Positions 7,231 through 14,764 of a DNA stretch of 26,039 nt are shown here, piece after piece. Below the pieces are notes generated by a model. The model was not told the origin of the DNA. It searched no databases and saw only the letters and a program-made list of their open reading frames with translations. Origin of the DNA: Thermoproteota archaeon (GTDB taxonomy: Archaea > Thermoproteota > Methanomethylicia > Methanomethylicales > B66-G16); NCBI GenBank assembly GCA_003649085.1, contig QMQV01000013.1, positions 1 to 26,039 of the forward strand, given 5' to 3'. The number at the start of each line of letters is the position of its first letter. The stretch's first letter is position 1. A program made the translations under genes and the position numbers.

Positions 7231-8301
7231 CTAATCTTCTCTTAATGAAAGCAGAAAGTCTCTACTTACAGATACACTTCTCTTCTCCAATAGCATACAA
7301 GCTAATGCAAAAGCTGGTCCTGTAGAAGAAGCTCCTCTACAAACCATGTCTTCCAAGGAGGAGACCTCTCTTAAACCAGCTTTTAAGGCAGCTTCTCTAG
7401 CTATGAACTTTGACCCTAATCCCAGCGTCAACACCTTAGCGCTACGCCACTTAAGCCTTGAAAGCACCTGTAAAATAGCTTCTTCAACTTGTAGAAGCTG
7501 CCTTTCATATACGTACCTAGCTATTGAAATCACGTCTTCTCTACATAAAAGCTCTAAATCACCGCATACGGCTCTAGCTAGCCTAGCCATAGCTTCCTCA
7601 ACAGATACCCCCCTTCCATTAGCTGTTTCAACGCTGTAATCCTCTTGTTTGATGTTTCCAAGCACTAAATGCACATCTCCAGACGATGCGAAAAACTCCG
7701 CTGAAATACGCGTTAATATGCCTTTAACTGGCACTTTATCCACTATCGCAGCAATATTCGTCCTCAAAACCCCAGTATAGACGAGCTCGCCATAAGCTAG
7801 CTTCTCGATATCGTTTAACCCCTCAGCTACGATAGAGCCGCGGTCAACCGGGATGATGGAAGTTGTGGTGCTGCCGACATCTACGGCCAGCACCCTGTCC
7901 TCTGGAAAAAGCTTTCCAGCAAGCCATCCGGTAGCAGCCCAGTTTGCTGATGCGACATTTAGCGGCCCATTCCTTGCTTCCTCCGGAGTTATTAAGTTAG
8001 CTTTAACGTCTAAAACGTGAAAATGCTCACACGTATTAGCTATGACATCTAGGATGAAGTTCACACCTTCTCTTTTACTTTGAAAAACATCTGAGAGCTC
8101 GGCCGTCATGGTTACTGCGAGCTCATCAAAAGGAGCTAAGTTTTGAACTACTTCTTCGACGCTTCTTCCGTAACGCTCCTTGCCTATCTTCCAAATAGGG
8201 AGGTATCTCCTTATAGCATGTAGCTTGACTTGACCATTGCTAGCTGAGATTAAGGCTGCCTTAACGTTCGCCCCGCCGAGATCTAAGCCTAAAACCCTCA
8301 T
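7231..8301 (-). CDS. mfnF: Methanofuran biosynthesis protein MfnF (H4MPT-linked C1 family, ASKHA fold)
   Basis: A 356-residue protein with the actin-like ATPase architecture: phosphate-1 loop GLDLGGANVKAA at residues 5-16, a conserved TMTAELSDVF stretch near 84, phosphate-2 loop AVDVGSTTTSIIP near 140, and the C-terminal LTLGLGSKFIAREA adenosine-motif region. MfnF couples the furan pyrophosphate to gamma-glutamyltyramine to build the methanofuran core. Family members have often been labelled hydantoinase/oxoprolinase-related or 'H4MPT-linked C1 transfer pathway protein'. It is first in a two-gene minus-strand unit with mfnE and is divergent from the HisA-like gene. Confidence 0.88.
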   Translation of the reverse strand: MRVLGLDLGGANVKAALISASNGQVKLHAIRRYLPIWKIGKERYGRSVEEVVQNLAPFDELAVTMTAELSDVFQSKREGVNFILDVIANTCEHFHVLDVKANLITPEEARNGPLNVASANWAATGWLAGKLFPEDRVLAVDVGSTTTSIIPVDRGSIVAEGLNDIEKLAYGELVYTGVLRTNIAAIVDKVPVKGILTRISAEFFASSGDVHLVLGNIKQEDYSVETANGRGVSVEEAMARLARAVCGDLELLCREDVISIARYVYERQLLQVEEAILQVLSRLKWRSAKVLTLGLGSKFIAREAALKAGLREVSSLEDMVCRGASSTGPAFALACMLLEKRSVSVSRDFLLSLRED

Positions 8302-8327
8302 TTAATATCACGTAACCCTCCTCAAAG

Positions 8328-8337
8328 TTAATTAAAG
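8328..8337 (+). promoter_or_regulatory. TATA-like element before the HisA-like gene
   Basis: TTAATTAAAG is centred about 38 bases before the ATG at 8370, inside the 68-bp divergent region shared with mfnF. The gene also has AGGAGAAGGAGCGG as a ribosome site. Confidence 0.35.
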
Positions 8338-8369
8338 CTAGCTACTATGGAGGAGAAGGAGCGGTAAAA

Positions 8370-9098
8370 ATGCTCGTTATACCAGCTATTGACGTTAAAG
8401 AGGGCGTCGTGGTTCAAGCGTTTAAGGGGTTTAGGGAGTCATATAAGCCTATTGAGAGCGTATTATGTGACTCAAGAGAACCTCTCGACGTAGCTAAGAA
8501 GTTTGCTGAGCTTGGGTTTAAAGCGCTCTACGTAGCTGATTTAGACTCAATAATGTACGGTAAGCTTAACTTAAAGCTTTACGAAGAGCTTGGCAAGCTA
8601 CCTGTTAAGGTGATGCTTGATGCCGGTGTAAGTACGAGACAAGGGGTTGAGAAGCTTTTGAGATGTGGCGTATCACAAGTGGTCATTGGTACTGAAGGCA
8701 TAGTAGATGTTGAAGAGGTTAAGGAGATCTTTAATGAGTTTGATAATAACGTAGCTTTAAGCTTAGACCTGAAGGAAGACAAGATCATTAGCTTAAGCCC
8801 GCTGTTGTGTGGAAAAAGGCCGAATGAAGCTTTAAAAGAGCTAATCAACGCTCCTATAAAAGACGTTTTGCTAATTGACTTGGCTAAGGTGGGAAGCTTC
8901 CTAGGAATTGATCTTAAGCAGGTTATGGAGCTTAAAAGCGTACTCAAAGATGGGCGCTTGTTTGTAGGAGGAGGAGTTAGGGGGTTAGACGACATCTTGA
9001 TGTTGAAGAGGGTTGGTGTAGACGGTGTTTTAGTGGCATCGGCCTTACATAGGGGTTTGTTGAAAGTAAGTGAGTTAAAGGAGATGGGCTTGATATAG
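8370..9098 (+). CDS. HisA/HisF-like TIM-barrel protein of C1-cofactor clusters
   Basis: A 242-residue beta/alpha barrel related to ProFAR isomerase (HisA). The general acid/base pair is present: Asp8 (PAIDVKEG) and Asp133 (LSLDLKED). The phosphate-binding GGGVRGLDD and the C-terminal GVLVASALHRG are also seen. The GFRESYKPIES segment after strand 1 departs from HisA and matches the variant found beside mfn/H4MPT genes in archaea and methylotrophs. No other his gene is present. I therefore infer a role in methanofuran or methanopterin synthesis, although a true histidine-pathway enzyme is not excluded. It is divergent from mfnF. Confidence 0.83.
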   Translation: MLVIPAIDVKEGVVVQAFKGFRESYKPIESVLCDSREPLDVAKKFAELGFKALYVADLDSIMYGKLNLKLYEELGKLPVKVMLDAGVSTRQGVEKLLRCGVSQVVIGTEGIVDVEEVKEIFNEFDNNVALSLDLKEDKIISLSPLLCGKRPNEALKELINAPIKDVLLIDLAKVGSFLGIDLKQVMELKSVLKDGRLFVGGGVRGLDDILMLKRVGVDGVLVASALHRGLLKVSELKEMGLI

Positions 9099-9151
9099 CT
9101 TCTTTAAGGCTTTAAAGCTAAAGCTGCTATTTAGAGAGATGTGAGGGCGTT

Positions 9152-9571
9152 TTGCTCGACGAAGCTGAATACCTTAGGTGGATGGAAACCTCAAAAAGGA
9201 CTTTAAGCTCGGCTGAAGGAGATCTTGAAAGAGGGGATTTTAACTGGGCTTGTTTTAAAGCTCAACAAGCTGGAGAGTATGCTGTAAAAGCTTTACTTCA
9301 CGGTTTAGGATTACCAGCCTATGGTCATAGCATATCCAAGATATTAGGCGAGCTTTCCGCTGAGAAAGTGGATGTCCCGCAGGAAATTTCTTCAGCTGCC
9401 TTAACCTTAGATAAGCTGTATGTCCCTACAAGATATCCTAACGCGTGGGCTGAAGGCGCCCCTCACGAGTTTTACTCTAGAGAAGATGCTGTTGAAGCAC
9501 TTGAATGCTCACGTAAAATTATTGACTGGGTTGAAGAGCTTTGGAAGTGCTTGAAAAGAGAAAGAAGTTAA
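9152..9571 (+). CDS. HEPN-domain protein of a HEPN-MNT pair
   Basis: A 139-residue helical protein. WACFKAQQAGEYAVKALLHGLG (about residues 31-52) and KLYVPTRYPNAW (about 87-98) are characteristic of the HEPN family, as is the later DAVEALECSRKIIDWVEE helix. HEPN proteins paired with minimal nucleotidyltransferases form toxin-antitoxin modules in which the MNT partner neutralises the HEPN, in studied cases by AMPylation. The compact RX4-6H RNase motif is not obvious here, so this member may be inactive or use another arrangement. TTG start 9152 is preceded by GAGGG. It overlaps the MNT gene by 31 bases. Confidence 0.83.
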   Translation: MLDEAEYLRWMETSKRTLSSAEGDLERGDFNWACFKAQQAGEYAVKALLHGLGLPAYGHSISKILGELSAEKVDVPQEISSAALTLDKLYVPTRYPNAWAEGAPHEFYSREDAVEALECSRKIIDWVEELWKCLKRERS

Positions 9572-9957
9572 GAGAAGAAGTCTTAGAGAAAGCGAGGCGA
9601 TGGGCTAACACCCTTCCATTTAAAGCAACGGTAATATTAGTAGGCTCATATGCTAGAGGGGACTTTAACTTATGGAGCGACGTGGACTTAATAGTAATAT
9701 CGGATGGTTTAAGAGGCAAACCATTAAGTAGGCTTAAGGTGTTAGACGTGCAACGAGGCTTTCAAGTAATACCGTTAACGTCAAGCGAGTTTGAAAGGCT
9801 CGTGAGAAAAAGGGATTTGCTGGCGATTGAGGCGTTGGAGAGAGGGATCATTTTACGAGATGATCTCAAGGTGGTTAGAAAGCAGCCTCAGCTTAAGAAC
9901 TTTCTAAAATCTCTTGATAGACTTTTAACGTCCTCTCAGCCGCCTTCTTCCAGCTAA
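9541..9957 (+). CDS. MNT-type minimal nucleotidyltransferase (partner of HEPN)
   Basis: 138 residues with the defining GSX10DXD motif, GSYARGDFNLWSDVD at residues 35-49, with Asp47 and Asp49 as metal ligands. It would transfer a nucleotidyl group to its HEPN partner. The start is TTG 9541 (GTG 9547 is also possible), inside the HEPN gene. The last 65 bases are antisense to the 3' end of the convergent glycosyltransferase. The resulting Ser/Pro-rich tail (SSQPPSSS) does not look like part of the fold and probably arose by stop-codon loss into the neighbour. Confidence 0.87.
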   Translation: MEVLEKRKKLREEVLEKARRWANTLPFKATVILVGSYARGDFNLWSDVDLIVISDGLRGKPLSRLKVLDVQRGFQVIPLTSSEFERLVRKRDLLAIEALERGIILRDDLKVVRKQPQLKNFLKSLDRLLTSSQPPSSS

Positions 9958-10984
9958 ACTTCTTCGCATGAGAAGCTCCTTTCTCCACAAGCTCTTTTCT
10001 GAGAGACTCGTCTGTCAACACCTCTTCCATCGCGTCTTTCCAAGCTTTTACATTAAGTGGGCTTAAGAGTATGGTCGCATCTCCGAGAACTTCAGGTATG
10101 CTTGTGGTGTTTGAAGCTATTACGGGGCAATTGCACTGCATAGCTTCAAGTGGTGGCCAGCCAAAGCCTTCGTATATTGATGGAAATATGAAGAGCTCAG
10201 CCTGTGTATAATAGCTTTCAAGCTCTTCTTTAGAAACCCAGCTTATGAAGATCACGTCCTTCGCTATGCCTAAGCTATTGATTATTCTCAACGTTTCCTC
10301 TCTAAAACAACGCTCTTTACCGCCTGCTCTGCCGACTTTCACGAATTTAAGGTCTTTAAACCTTGGAGATTCTTCTTTAAGAAGCTTGAAAGCCTTAAAG
10401 GCTGTTTTCAAGTTTTTTCTAGGGTGTTCTGTGCCCACGTAGAGTATGTAAGGTTCTTTGCACGGGCGTCTTCCAAGCCTCGGCTTGAAATCGTCTACGC
10501 CATGAGGTATTACCTCGATCTTCTCCTCGGGCACTTTAAGATATTTGACTAAGTCTTTTTTCGTGTGGTTTGATGGGACGATGACTTTAGCTGCTTTCTT
10601 TATAGCTTTAAAGTCCATTGTGAGCCAAAGCTTATCTTGGCTGCTGGGCTTTGAAATTAAGGTGCCGTTCCACAAGATGTCTAGGTAGCGCATAATGTCG
10701 TGAACTGTCACTATGAATGGCTTATTAAGGAAGTAAGCAAATCGCCCTAAGTGGTGGTTTGGAAAGTGCGGTATGCCTGGTATTTCGTTAAGCTTTTTTG
10801 AGAAGCTGAGGAGAAGCTCTATGCCCTTTACTAAGCTTGGGTCGGCTAAGCTTTTGCCAAATAGCGCTGATATCCTCTGATAGACATCTGTATGTAGCTT
10901 AGGTATTTTCAAGTGCTGTGCAAGCCTAATGCTGTATAGGTCTATGGAGCCTCTTCCATGAGTTACCACTAGGAATACTTCCAT
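9893..10984 (-). CDS. GT4-family glycosyltransferase (GT-B fold)
   Basis: 363 residues. The N-terminal acceptor domain includes VTVHDIMRYLD. The donor domain starts near residue 175 with PYILYVGTEHPRKNLKTA and contains the EX7E-type signature in ELFIFPSIYEGFGWPPLEAM, followed by CPVIASNTTSIPEVLGDA and GATILLSP-like sugar-nucleotide contacts. Such enzymes add sugars to glycans, glycolipids or S-layer oligosaccharides; the donor cannot be told. It stands alone among non-glycan genes. The 3' end overlaps the MNT gene by 65 bases tail to tail. ATG start 10984. Confidence 0.88.
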   Translation of the reverse strand: MEVFLVVTHGRGSIDLYSIRLAQHLKIPKLHTDVYQRISALFGKSLADPSLVKGIELLLSFSKKLNEIPGIPHFPNHHLGRFAYFLNKPFIVTVHDIMRYLDILWNGTLISKPSSQDKLWLTMDFKAIKKAAKVIVPSNHTKKDLVKYLKVPEEKIEVIPHGVDDFKPRLGRRPCKEPYILYVGTEHPRKNLKTAFKAFKLLKEESPRFKDLKFVKVGRAGGKERCFREETLRIINSLGIAKDVIFISWVSKEELESYYTQAELFIFPSIYEGFGWPPLEAMQCNCPVIASNTTSIPEVLGDATILLSPLNVKAWKDAMEEVLTDESLRKELVEKGASHAKKFSWKKAAERTLKVYQEILESS

Positions 10985-11102
10985 AGCTCCTTGCTCAAAT
11001 GGTTAAGGCTTAAGAGACGCTTTAAAGCTTAGCGACGAGCTACGTAAGTGCGGAGAGCAGCTGAAAGGCGGGCTCGTCTTGAGAAAAGCTTAGAAGGCTT
11101 GA

Positions 11103-11110
11103 GCATTATA
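11103..11110 (+). promoter_or_regulatory. TATA-like box of the second small-ORF/retropepsin unit
   Basis: CATTATAG is centred about 44 bases before the GTG of the small ORF at 11151, spacing close to that at the first unit (1196-1203 to 1159). Confidence 0.33.
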
Positions 11111-11150
11111 GCCGAGCGCTTTAAAGGTCTGAAATACATTTTTCTAAGTT

Positions 11151-11261
11151 GTGACTGAAGCAAAGAGGGTTTTTGTAGAAAGAATCCGTGTTAAGCGAGT
11201 TGGCAGAGTAGGGAGGATTAAGGTGTTGAAGATTGGCAGTCAGGTTAAAGCTGAAGATTAG
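11151..11261 (+). CDS. Small ORF (36 aa) overlapping the second retropepsin-like gene
   Basis: A GTG-started 36-codon frame encoding a basic peptide (MTEAKRVFVERIRVKRVGRV...). The alternating hydrophobic/basic pattern would suit a small beta DNA-binding protein of AbrB-like type, but this is too short to assign. It ends 29 bases inside the downstream retropepsin-like frame and has the same length and frame offset as the small ORF at 1049-1159. No ribosome site is visible, so leaderless or weak initiation would be needed. It could be a chance frame. Confidence 0.33.
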   Translation: MTEAKRVFVERIRVKRVGRVGRIKVLKIGSQVKAED

Positions 11262-11591
11262 TGCTGGCGATAAGAGCGTCGAAGCTGTAGCTCTTCTTAA
11301 CAGCGGCTACGAAGCCCCTACACCTCACTTATTAATTCCAGTCGATTTAGCCAAGCTCTTAACCTATGGCCTCCTGAAAAAGCCTTCGAAGTGGAGCTTG
11401 ATACAGCAGGCGGCGTGCTTAAAGCATGGCTTTACCCAAGGGCGTGTAAAGTTAAGGTCTTGGGAGGCGACGTTGAATCAAAGGAGGTTGAAGCCGATGT
11501 TGTGGTCTCCCCCTTAGCTAATGAGCCGCTGATAAGCGATGTCTTAGCTGAAGAACTTGAGATAGCTGTTGAAAGGCTTATGGAGGTTTAG
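11233..11591 (+). pseudogene. Retropepsin-fold protein gene, frameshifted second copy
   Basis: The first half, from TTG 11233, reads VRLKLKIS...ALLNSGYEAPTPHLLIPVDLAK and matches the gene at 661-1071 (LKLKI, NSG, LLP). The frame then runs on without similarity to 11517. The rest of the domain continues in the -1 frame as FEVELDTAGGVLKAWLYP...EVEADVVVSPLANEPLISD and ends at 11591. A missing base around 11353-11364 restores one protein; a slip at the A5G run 11377-11382 would also join the frames. Downstream, a GGSLYL-like stretch in another frame (after 11590) may be the lost GLWCF ending. Asn replaces the catalytic Asp, as in the other copy. It may be a true pseudogene, sequencing error or recoding. 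Confidence 0.6.
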
Positions 11592-11636
11592 GTGGGAGCC
11601 TTTATCTAAGGTTAGACCGAGCCATAAGAGATAGGC

Positions 11637-13952
11637 TTATTTATTTAGCTCAGAGTTAGCTAAAGCTACCATTACTTGTCCTAACGATATCCCTCCATCG
11701 TTTACCGGTATCTTAGACGGTAGTAGAACTTCGCGCGTAGAGTTTTGTAGGGCATCGTATATGCCTTTGACTATAAAGTCGTTCACAGCAGCTCCTCCAG
11801 ATACGACCACATACCTGTTATTGCGCTTAGCCACTTTAACGGCTATTTCTCCGAGAGCTTTGCCAATAGCGTATTGAAAAGCTCCTCCTATAGCTTTAGG
11901 GTCGTACCCCTCCATTAGTAGCTCATAGGCGTCTTTAACTAAGCTTGCCGTATCGACGACGTATATCTCGTCGACTTGCTTAATCGACATCTTTAACGAC
12001 ACCCTATCGTCAAGCTTTGAAAAAGCTTCAAGCTTCATTGCGGGCTCTCCTTCGTAGCTTCTATAGAAACATACGTTTAGCAAAGCTGAGATAGCATCTA
12101 ATACCCTGCCCGTACTTGAAGTCTTGGGGGTTCCTTGTCTAATTTGCTTTAAAACTACATATGCTTCTTGAACTCCTCTAGGAAGAGCGTGCTGATACCT
12201 TGTTGCTAACTCGATTAACTCCTGTTCGCTTAGAGACTTAGACAATATGCTCATCAACATCCTGAACGGGTAGTTTGTAGCCGCGTCTCCGCCTGGCATA
12301 ACATGATATTCTAACATGCCGACTCTCTCAAAGCTTGAATAAGATGCTCTTAATACCTCTCCACCCCATACGCAACCATCCACTCCATAGCCTACACCAT
12401 CCATCGCTATCCCAATGACCTCCTCATCCAGGGGTAAGTTGAAGCTAGCCATGGCTGAAGCTATGTGAGCATGATGGTGCTGTACCTTGATTAAAGGTAC
12501 TTCATGCGTCTTAGACCACTCTTCGGCAAGCCTAGTTGATAGGTAGCTTGGGTGAAGGTCGCAAGCTAAGATGGAGTTCTTAATGTTTACTCCGTAACCC
12601 TTAATCAGGAAGTTTAAAGCTCCTTCTAAGAAGCTGAGGGTTTCGTAGTCTTCAACATCGCCTATAAACTGCGTTGGTATAGCGTATTGCTCTAACGCAA
12701 TAGCAGCTGTCGACTGTAACATAGCTCCGAAAGCTATAATTGGCCTTTTTAACTCTATGGGCAGCTTAAACCAGGATGGCGCGTATCCACGGCTTCTCCT
12801 TATGAAAACAGGCTTATTGCAAGTTAACCTAATCACACTGTCATCTACCCTATTCACGATCTTCCTATTGTGCATTAAGAAGTAGTCAGCTATTTTGCTG
12901 AGCTTCCTTAGAGCCTCCTCATTAGACGTGCACATCGGTTCACCACTGTAGTTGCCGCTCGTCATTATCAAGTACTTGTCACGTGTCTTACTTAACAAGA
13001 GATAGTGTAGCGGTGTGTATGCTAGCTCTATGCCTATAGTGTTCAAACCTGGCGCAACGAACTTTGAGACAGCAGCGCCCTCTCTCATTGGAATGAGAAC
13101 TATTGGCTTCTCAGGCGATGTTAAAAGTTCCCTATGAACTTGATTTACCTCAGCTATCTCCTCAGCTATGGACAGGTCTAATGCCATGAGGGCAAAGGGC
13201 TTTTCTTCACGTCCCTTTCTTCTGCGAAGCTCTAAAACGACATCATCTGAGCTTGCTAAAGCAGCTAAGTGAAAGCCTCCGATACCTTTAACGGCTACGA
13301 TGTAGCCTTCATCAATAAGCCTAGCAGCTTCTGCAATCGGGTCATCCACTTCAATTTTAATTCCGCCTCGATCAGTTAAAAACACCCTTGGGCCGCATAT
13401 GGGGCAGCTTATGCCTTGAGCGTGAAAGCGGCGTAGGTTTGCAGGATCTCGATATTCAGAGAGGCATAGCTCGCACATCGGAAACTCTGACATAGCTGTT
13501 CTCTCTCGATCATATGGCGGTGAATACATCATGCTAAACCTTGGTCCACACCAAGCACAGCTATTAAATGGGTAATTTCGCCAACGTGTCTCGCTTAAGA
13601 CCTCACCTAAACAGCTTTCACAAACGCCTATATCAGGGGGTATCATTGACACTCTGCTTCTAGCTTTACCGCTTTCCAGGATTGTGAAAGACGAGTAGCC
13701 TTCCGGCTTAACTTCGCGCACCTCGATGTTCTCTATTAAAGCTGGCGGAGGCTTCTCAGATAGAAGCTTTGACAAAAATTGGTTTACTAACTCTTCAGAG
13801 CCCTCAACCTGGATCTCCACCTCAGATCCGCCTAAGTTCTTGACGTAGCCGCCTAGGTTGAGCTTAGATGCTAACCTGTAGACAAAAGGTCTAAAGCCTA
13901 CTCCTTGAACTATCCCTACTACCTTGACGTTTAACGCTATTTTCTTGCTCAA
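11637..13952 (-). CDS. hypF: Carbamoyltransferase HypF
   Basis: 771 residues, full length. It makes the thiocarbamate/cyanide precursor for [NiFe]-hydrogenase: carbamoyl phosphate plus ATP gives carbamoyl-AMP, which is passed to HypE. Domains in order: acylphosphatase (VQGVGFRPFVYRLA near residue 14), two CX2CX18CX2C zinc fingers (CESCLGEV...CAWC and CELC...CPIC, about 109-185), a YrdC-like domain (KGIGGFHLAA, MTSGNYSGEP), and a Kae1-like domain with VQHHHAHIASAM near 490 and a VVSGGAAVND near the end. TTG start 13952 follows GAGGG. It lies 18 bp after a vapC on the same strand and is probably cotranscribed with it. Confidence 0.96.
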   Translation of the reverse strand: MSKKIALNVKVVGIVQGVGFRPFVYRLASKLNLGGYVKNLGGSEVEIQVEGSEELVNQFLSKLLSEKPPPALIENIEVREVKPEGYSSFTILESGKARSRVSMIPPDIGVCESCLGEVLSETRWRNYPFNSCAWCGPRFSMMYSPPYDRERTAMSEFPMCELCLSEYRDPANLRRFHAQGISCPICGPRVFLTDRGGIKIEVDDPIAEAARLIDEGYIVAVKGIGGFHLAALASSDDVVLELRRRKGREEKPFALMALDLSIAEEIAEVNQVHRELLTSPEKPIVLIPMREGAAVSKFVAPGLNTIGIELAYTPLHYLLLSKTRDKYLIMTSGNYSGEPMCTSNEEALRKLSKIADYFLMHNRKIVNRVDDSVIRLTCNKPVFIRRSRGYAPSWFKLPIELKRPIIAFGAMLQSTAAIALEQYAIPTQFIGDVEDYETLSFLEGALNFLIKGYGVNIKNSILACDLHPSYLSTRLAEEWSKTHEVPLIKVQHHHAHIASAMASFNLPLDEEVIGIAMDGVGYGVDGCVWGGEVLRASYSSFERVGMLEYHVMPGGDAATNYPFRMLMSILSKSLSEQELIELATRYQHALPRGVQEAYVVLKQIRQGTPKTSSTGRVLDAISALLNVCFYRSYEGEPAMKLEAFSKLDDRVSLKMSIKQVDEIYVVDTASLVKDAYELLMEGYDPKAIGGAFQYAIGKALGEIAVKVAKRNNRYVVVSGGAAVNDFIVKGIYDALQNSTREVLLPSKIPVNDGGISLGQVMVALANSELNK

Positions 13953-13970
13953 AGCAAATCCCTCGTTAAG

Positions 13971-14399
13971 CTAGCGATAACTTGAGATGAAAAACGCGTT
14001 GACCCTCTTCTTAGCGTATTGATAGAGCTTTTCGTCAGCTGTCACAAGTTCAGCATTCAACTCCTTTGCTAAGACCACGTAGAGAGCGTCGTAAACTGAT
14101 ATACTTTCATCCAGCGCGATAGCCAACGCGTCTTCAAGCTGACGCCAATCCTCCTTAACGTAAGATACGTCAATGGAGCTTATCAAGTCGATAGCTTTCT
14201 TAGCTTGATCGCTTGTTAAGAAGCCTTTGAGGACGTATTTCCATAGGACATTTGAAACCTCAGATAGCGCCAGTGTAGGGGCATATAAGCTGACAACGCC
14301 TAAGCCCATGTCCCTGAGTATTTTTACTGCGTTTTCGCTAAAGTCTTCAGGTATAGCCCACTTTACGATAACTGAAGAATCGACCACTACCCTCCTCAA
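13971..14399 (-). CDS. VapC-type PIN-domain toxin (second pair)
   Basis: A 142-residue PIN domain with all four acids in place: Asp7 (VVDSSVIVKW), Glu47 (LALSEVSN), Asp104 (SVYDALYVVLA) and Asp122 (LVTADEKL). This is the group often annotated as VapC with KW after the first Asp. It is the ribonuclease toxin partner of the VapB at 14396-14620, overlapping it by four bases. It sits 18 bp upstream of hypF on the same strand. This close spacing suggests that the vapB promoter also drives hypF, which would link hydrogenase maturation to the toxin-antitoxin promoter. Confidence 0.9.
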   Translation of the reverse strand: MRRVVVDSSVIVKWAIPEDFSENAVKILRDMGLGVVSLYAPTLALSEVSNVLWKYVLKGFLTSDQAKKAIDLISSIDVSYVKEDWRQLEDALAIALDESISVYDALYVVLAKELNAELVTADEKLYQYAKKRVNAFFISSYR

Positions 14400-14620
14400 C
14401 GGCTTTCCCTAACCTCCCTTATGAAGCGAGCCGCCAAGTTTCCATCAATCTTCCCTAAGCCTCTTTTAAACTCTTCAAGCTTCTCTATGGAACGCTTCAA
14501 TCTCTCCTCTCTTACACGCCTCTCAAGAAACTCCTTAACCTCTCTTGAATAGTCTATGCCAAGCTCCTCTAAAGCTTCTTTAAGCTGTTTTGGAACTCTA
14601 ATAGCTACTATTGTGCTCAT
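14396..14620 (-). CDS. VapB-type antitoxin (second pair)
   Basis: 74 residues. The N-terminal MSTIVAIRVPKQLKEALEELGID is a ribbon-helix-helix-type strand and helix, followed by long charged helices (EVKEFLERRVREERLKRSIEKLEEF) and an Arg-rich end (RFIREVRESR) that should contact the PIN toxin. It is coupled to the downstream vapC by a 4-base overlap. A palindrome immediately upstream (14626-14638) is a candidate operator. It resembles in tail and size the antitoxin at 18837-19064 (RESR ending), hinting that the two are related. Confidence 0.85.
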   Translation of the reverse strand: MSTIVAIRVPKQLKEALEELGIDYSREVKEFLERRVREERLKRSIEKLEEFKRGLGKIDGNLAARFIREVRESR

Positions 14621-14625
14621 CGTAA

Positions 14626-14638
14626 AACAATTATTGTT
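14626..14638. promoter_or_regulatory. Palindrome AACAAT-T-ATTGTT, candidate VapB operator
   Basis: A near-perfect 13-base palindrome (AACAAT t ATTGTT) starts six bases before the vapB ATG. A TATA-like TTAATATT lies on the minus strand at about 14649-14656, so the palindrome would cover the transcript start. Binding by the antitoxin is inferred by analogy. Confidence 0.45.
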
Positions 14639-14725
14639 AAACGGTCAATATTAAGCTTTCTTTCGTTTTACAACCTTCATTCCGTGCTTCTTACTTAACT
14701 TTGCCTGATGAAACTTAAGCGAAGA

Positions 14726-14733
14726 CTTATATA
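14726..14733 (+). promoter_or_regulatory. TATA box of the TM-PLD-HTH gene
   Basis: CTTATATA is a strong archaeal TATA match, with a purine-rich GCGAAGA before it in the BRE position. It lies about 35 bases before the GTG start at 14765, predicting a very short leader. Confidence 0.55.
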
Positions 14734-14764
14734 CTTGTCTGCCCTTCACGTTGAAGCCCATTAG

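Noticed and set aside
11048..11158. Another 36-codon ORF (MRRAAERRARLEKS...) before the second retropepsin unit, resembling an antitoxin helix
   Set aside because: No partner, no ribosome site, overlaps the promoter region of the next unit; possibly a remnant but not supportable.
14704..14715. TGATGA resembling a box C of a C/D-box sRNA
   Set aside because: No matching box D (CTGA) at a suitable distance.
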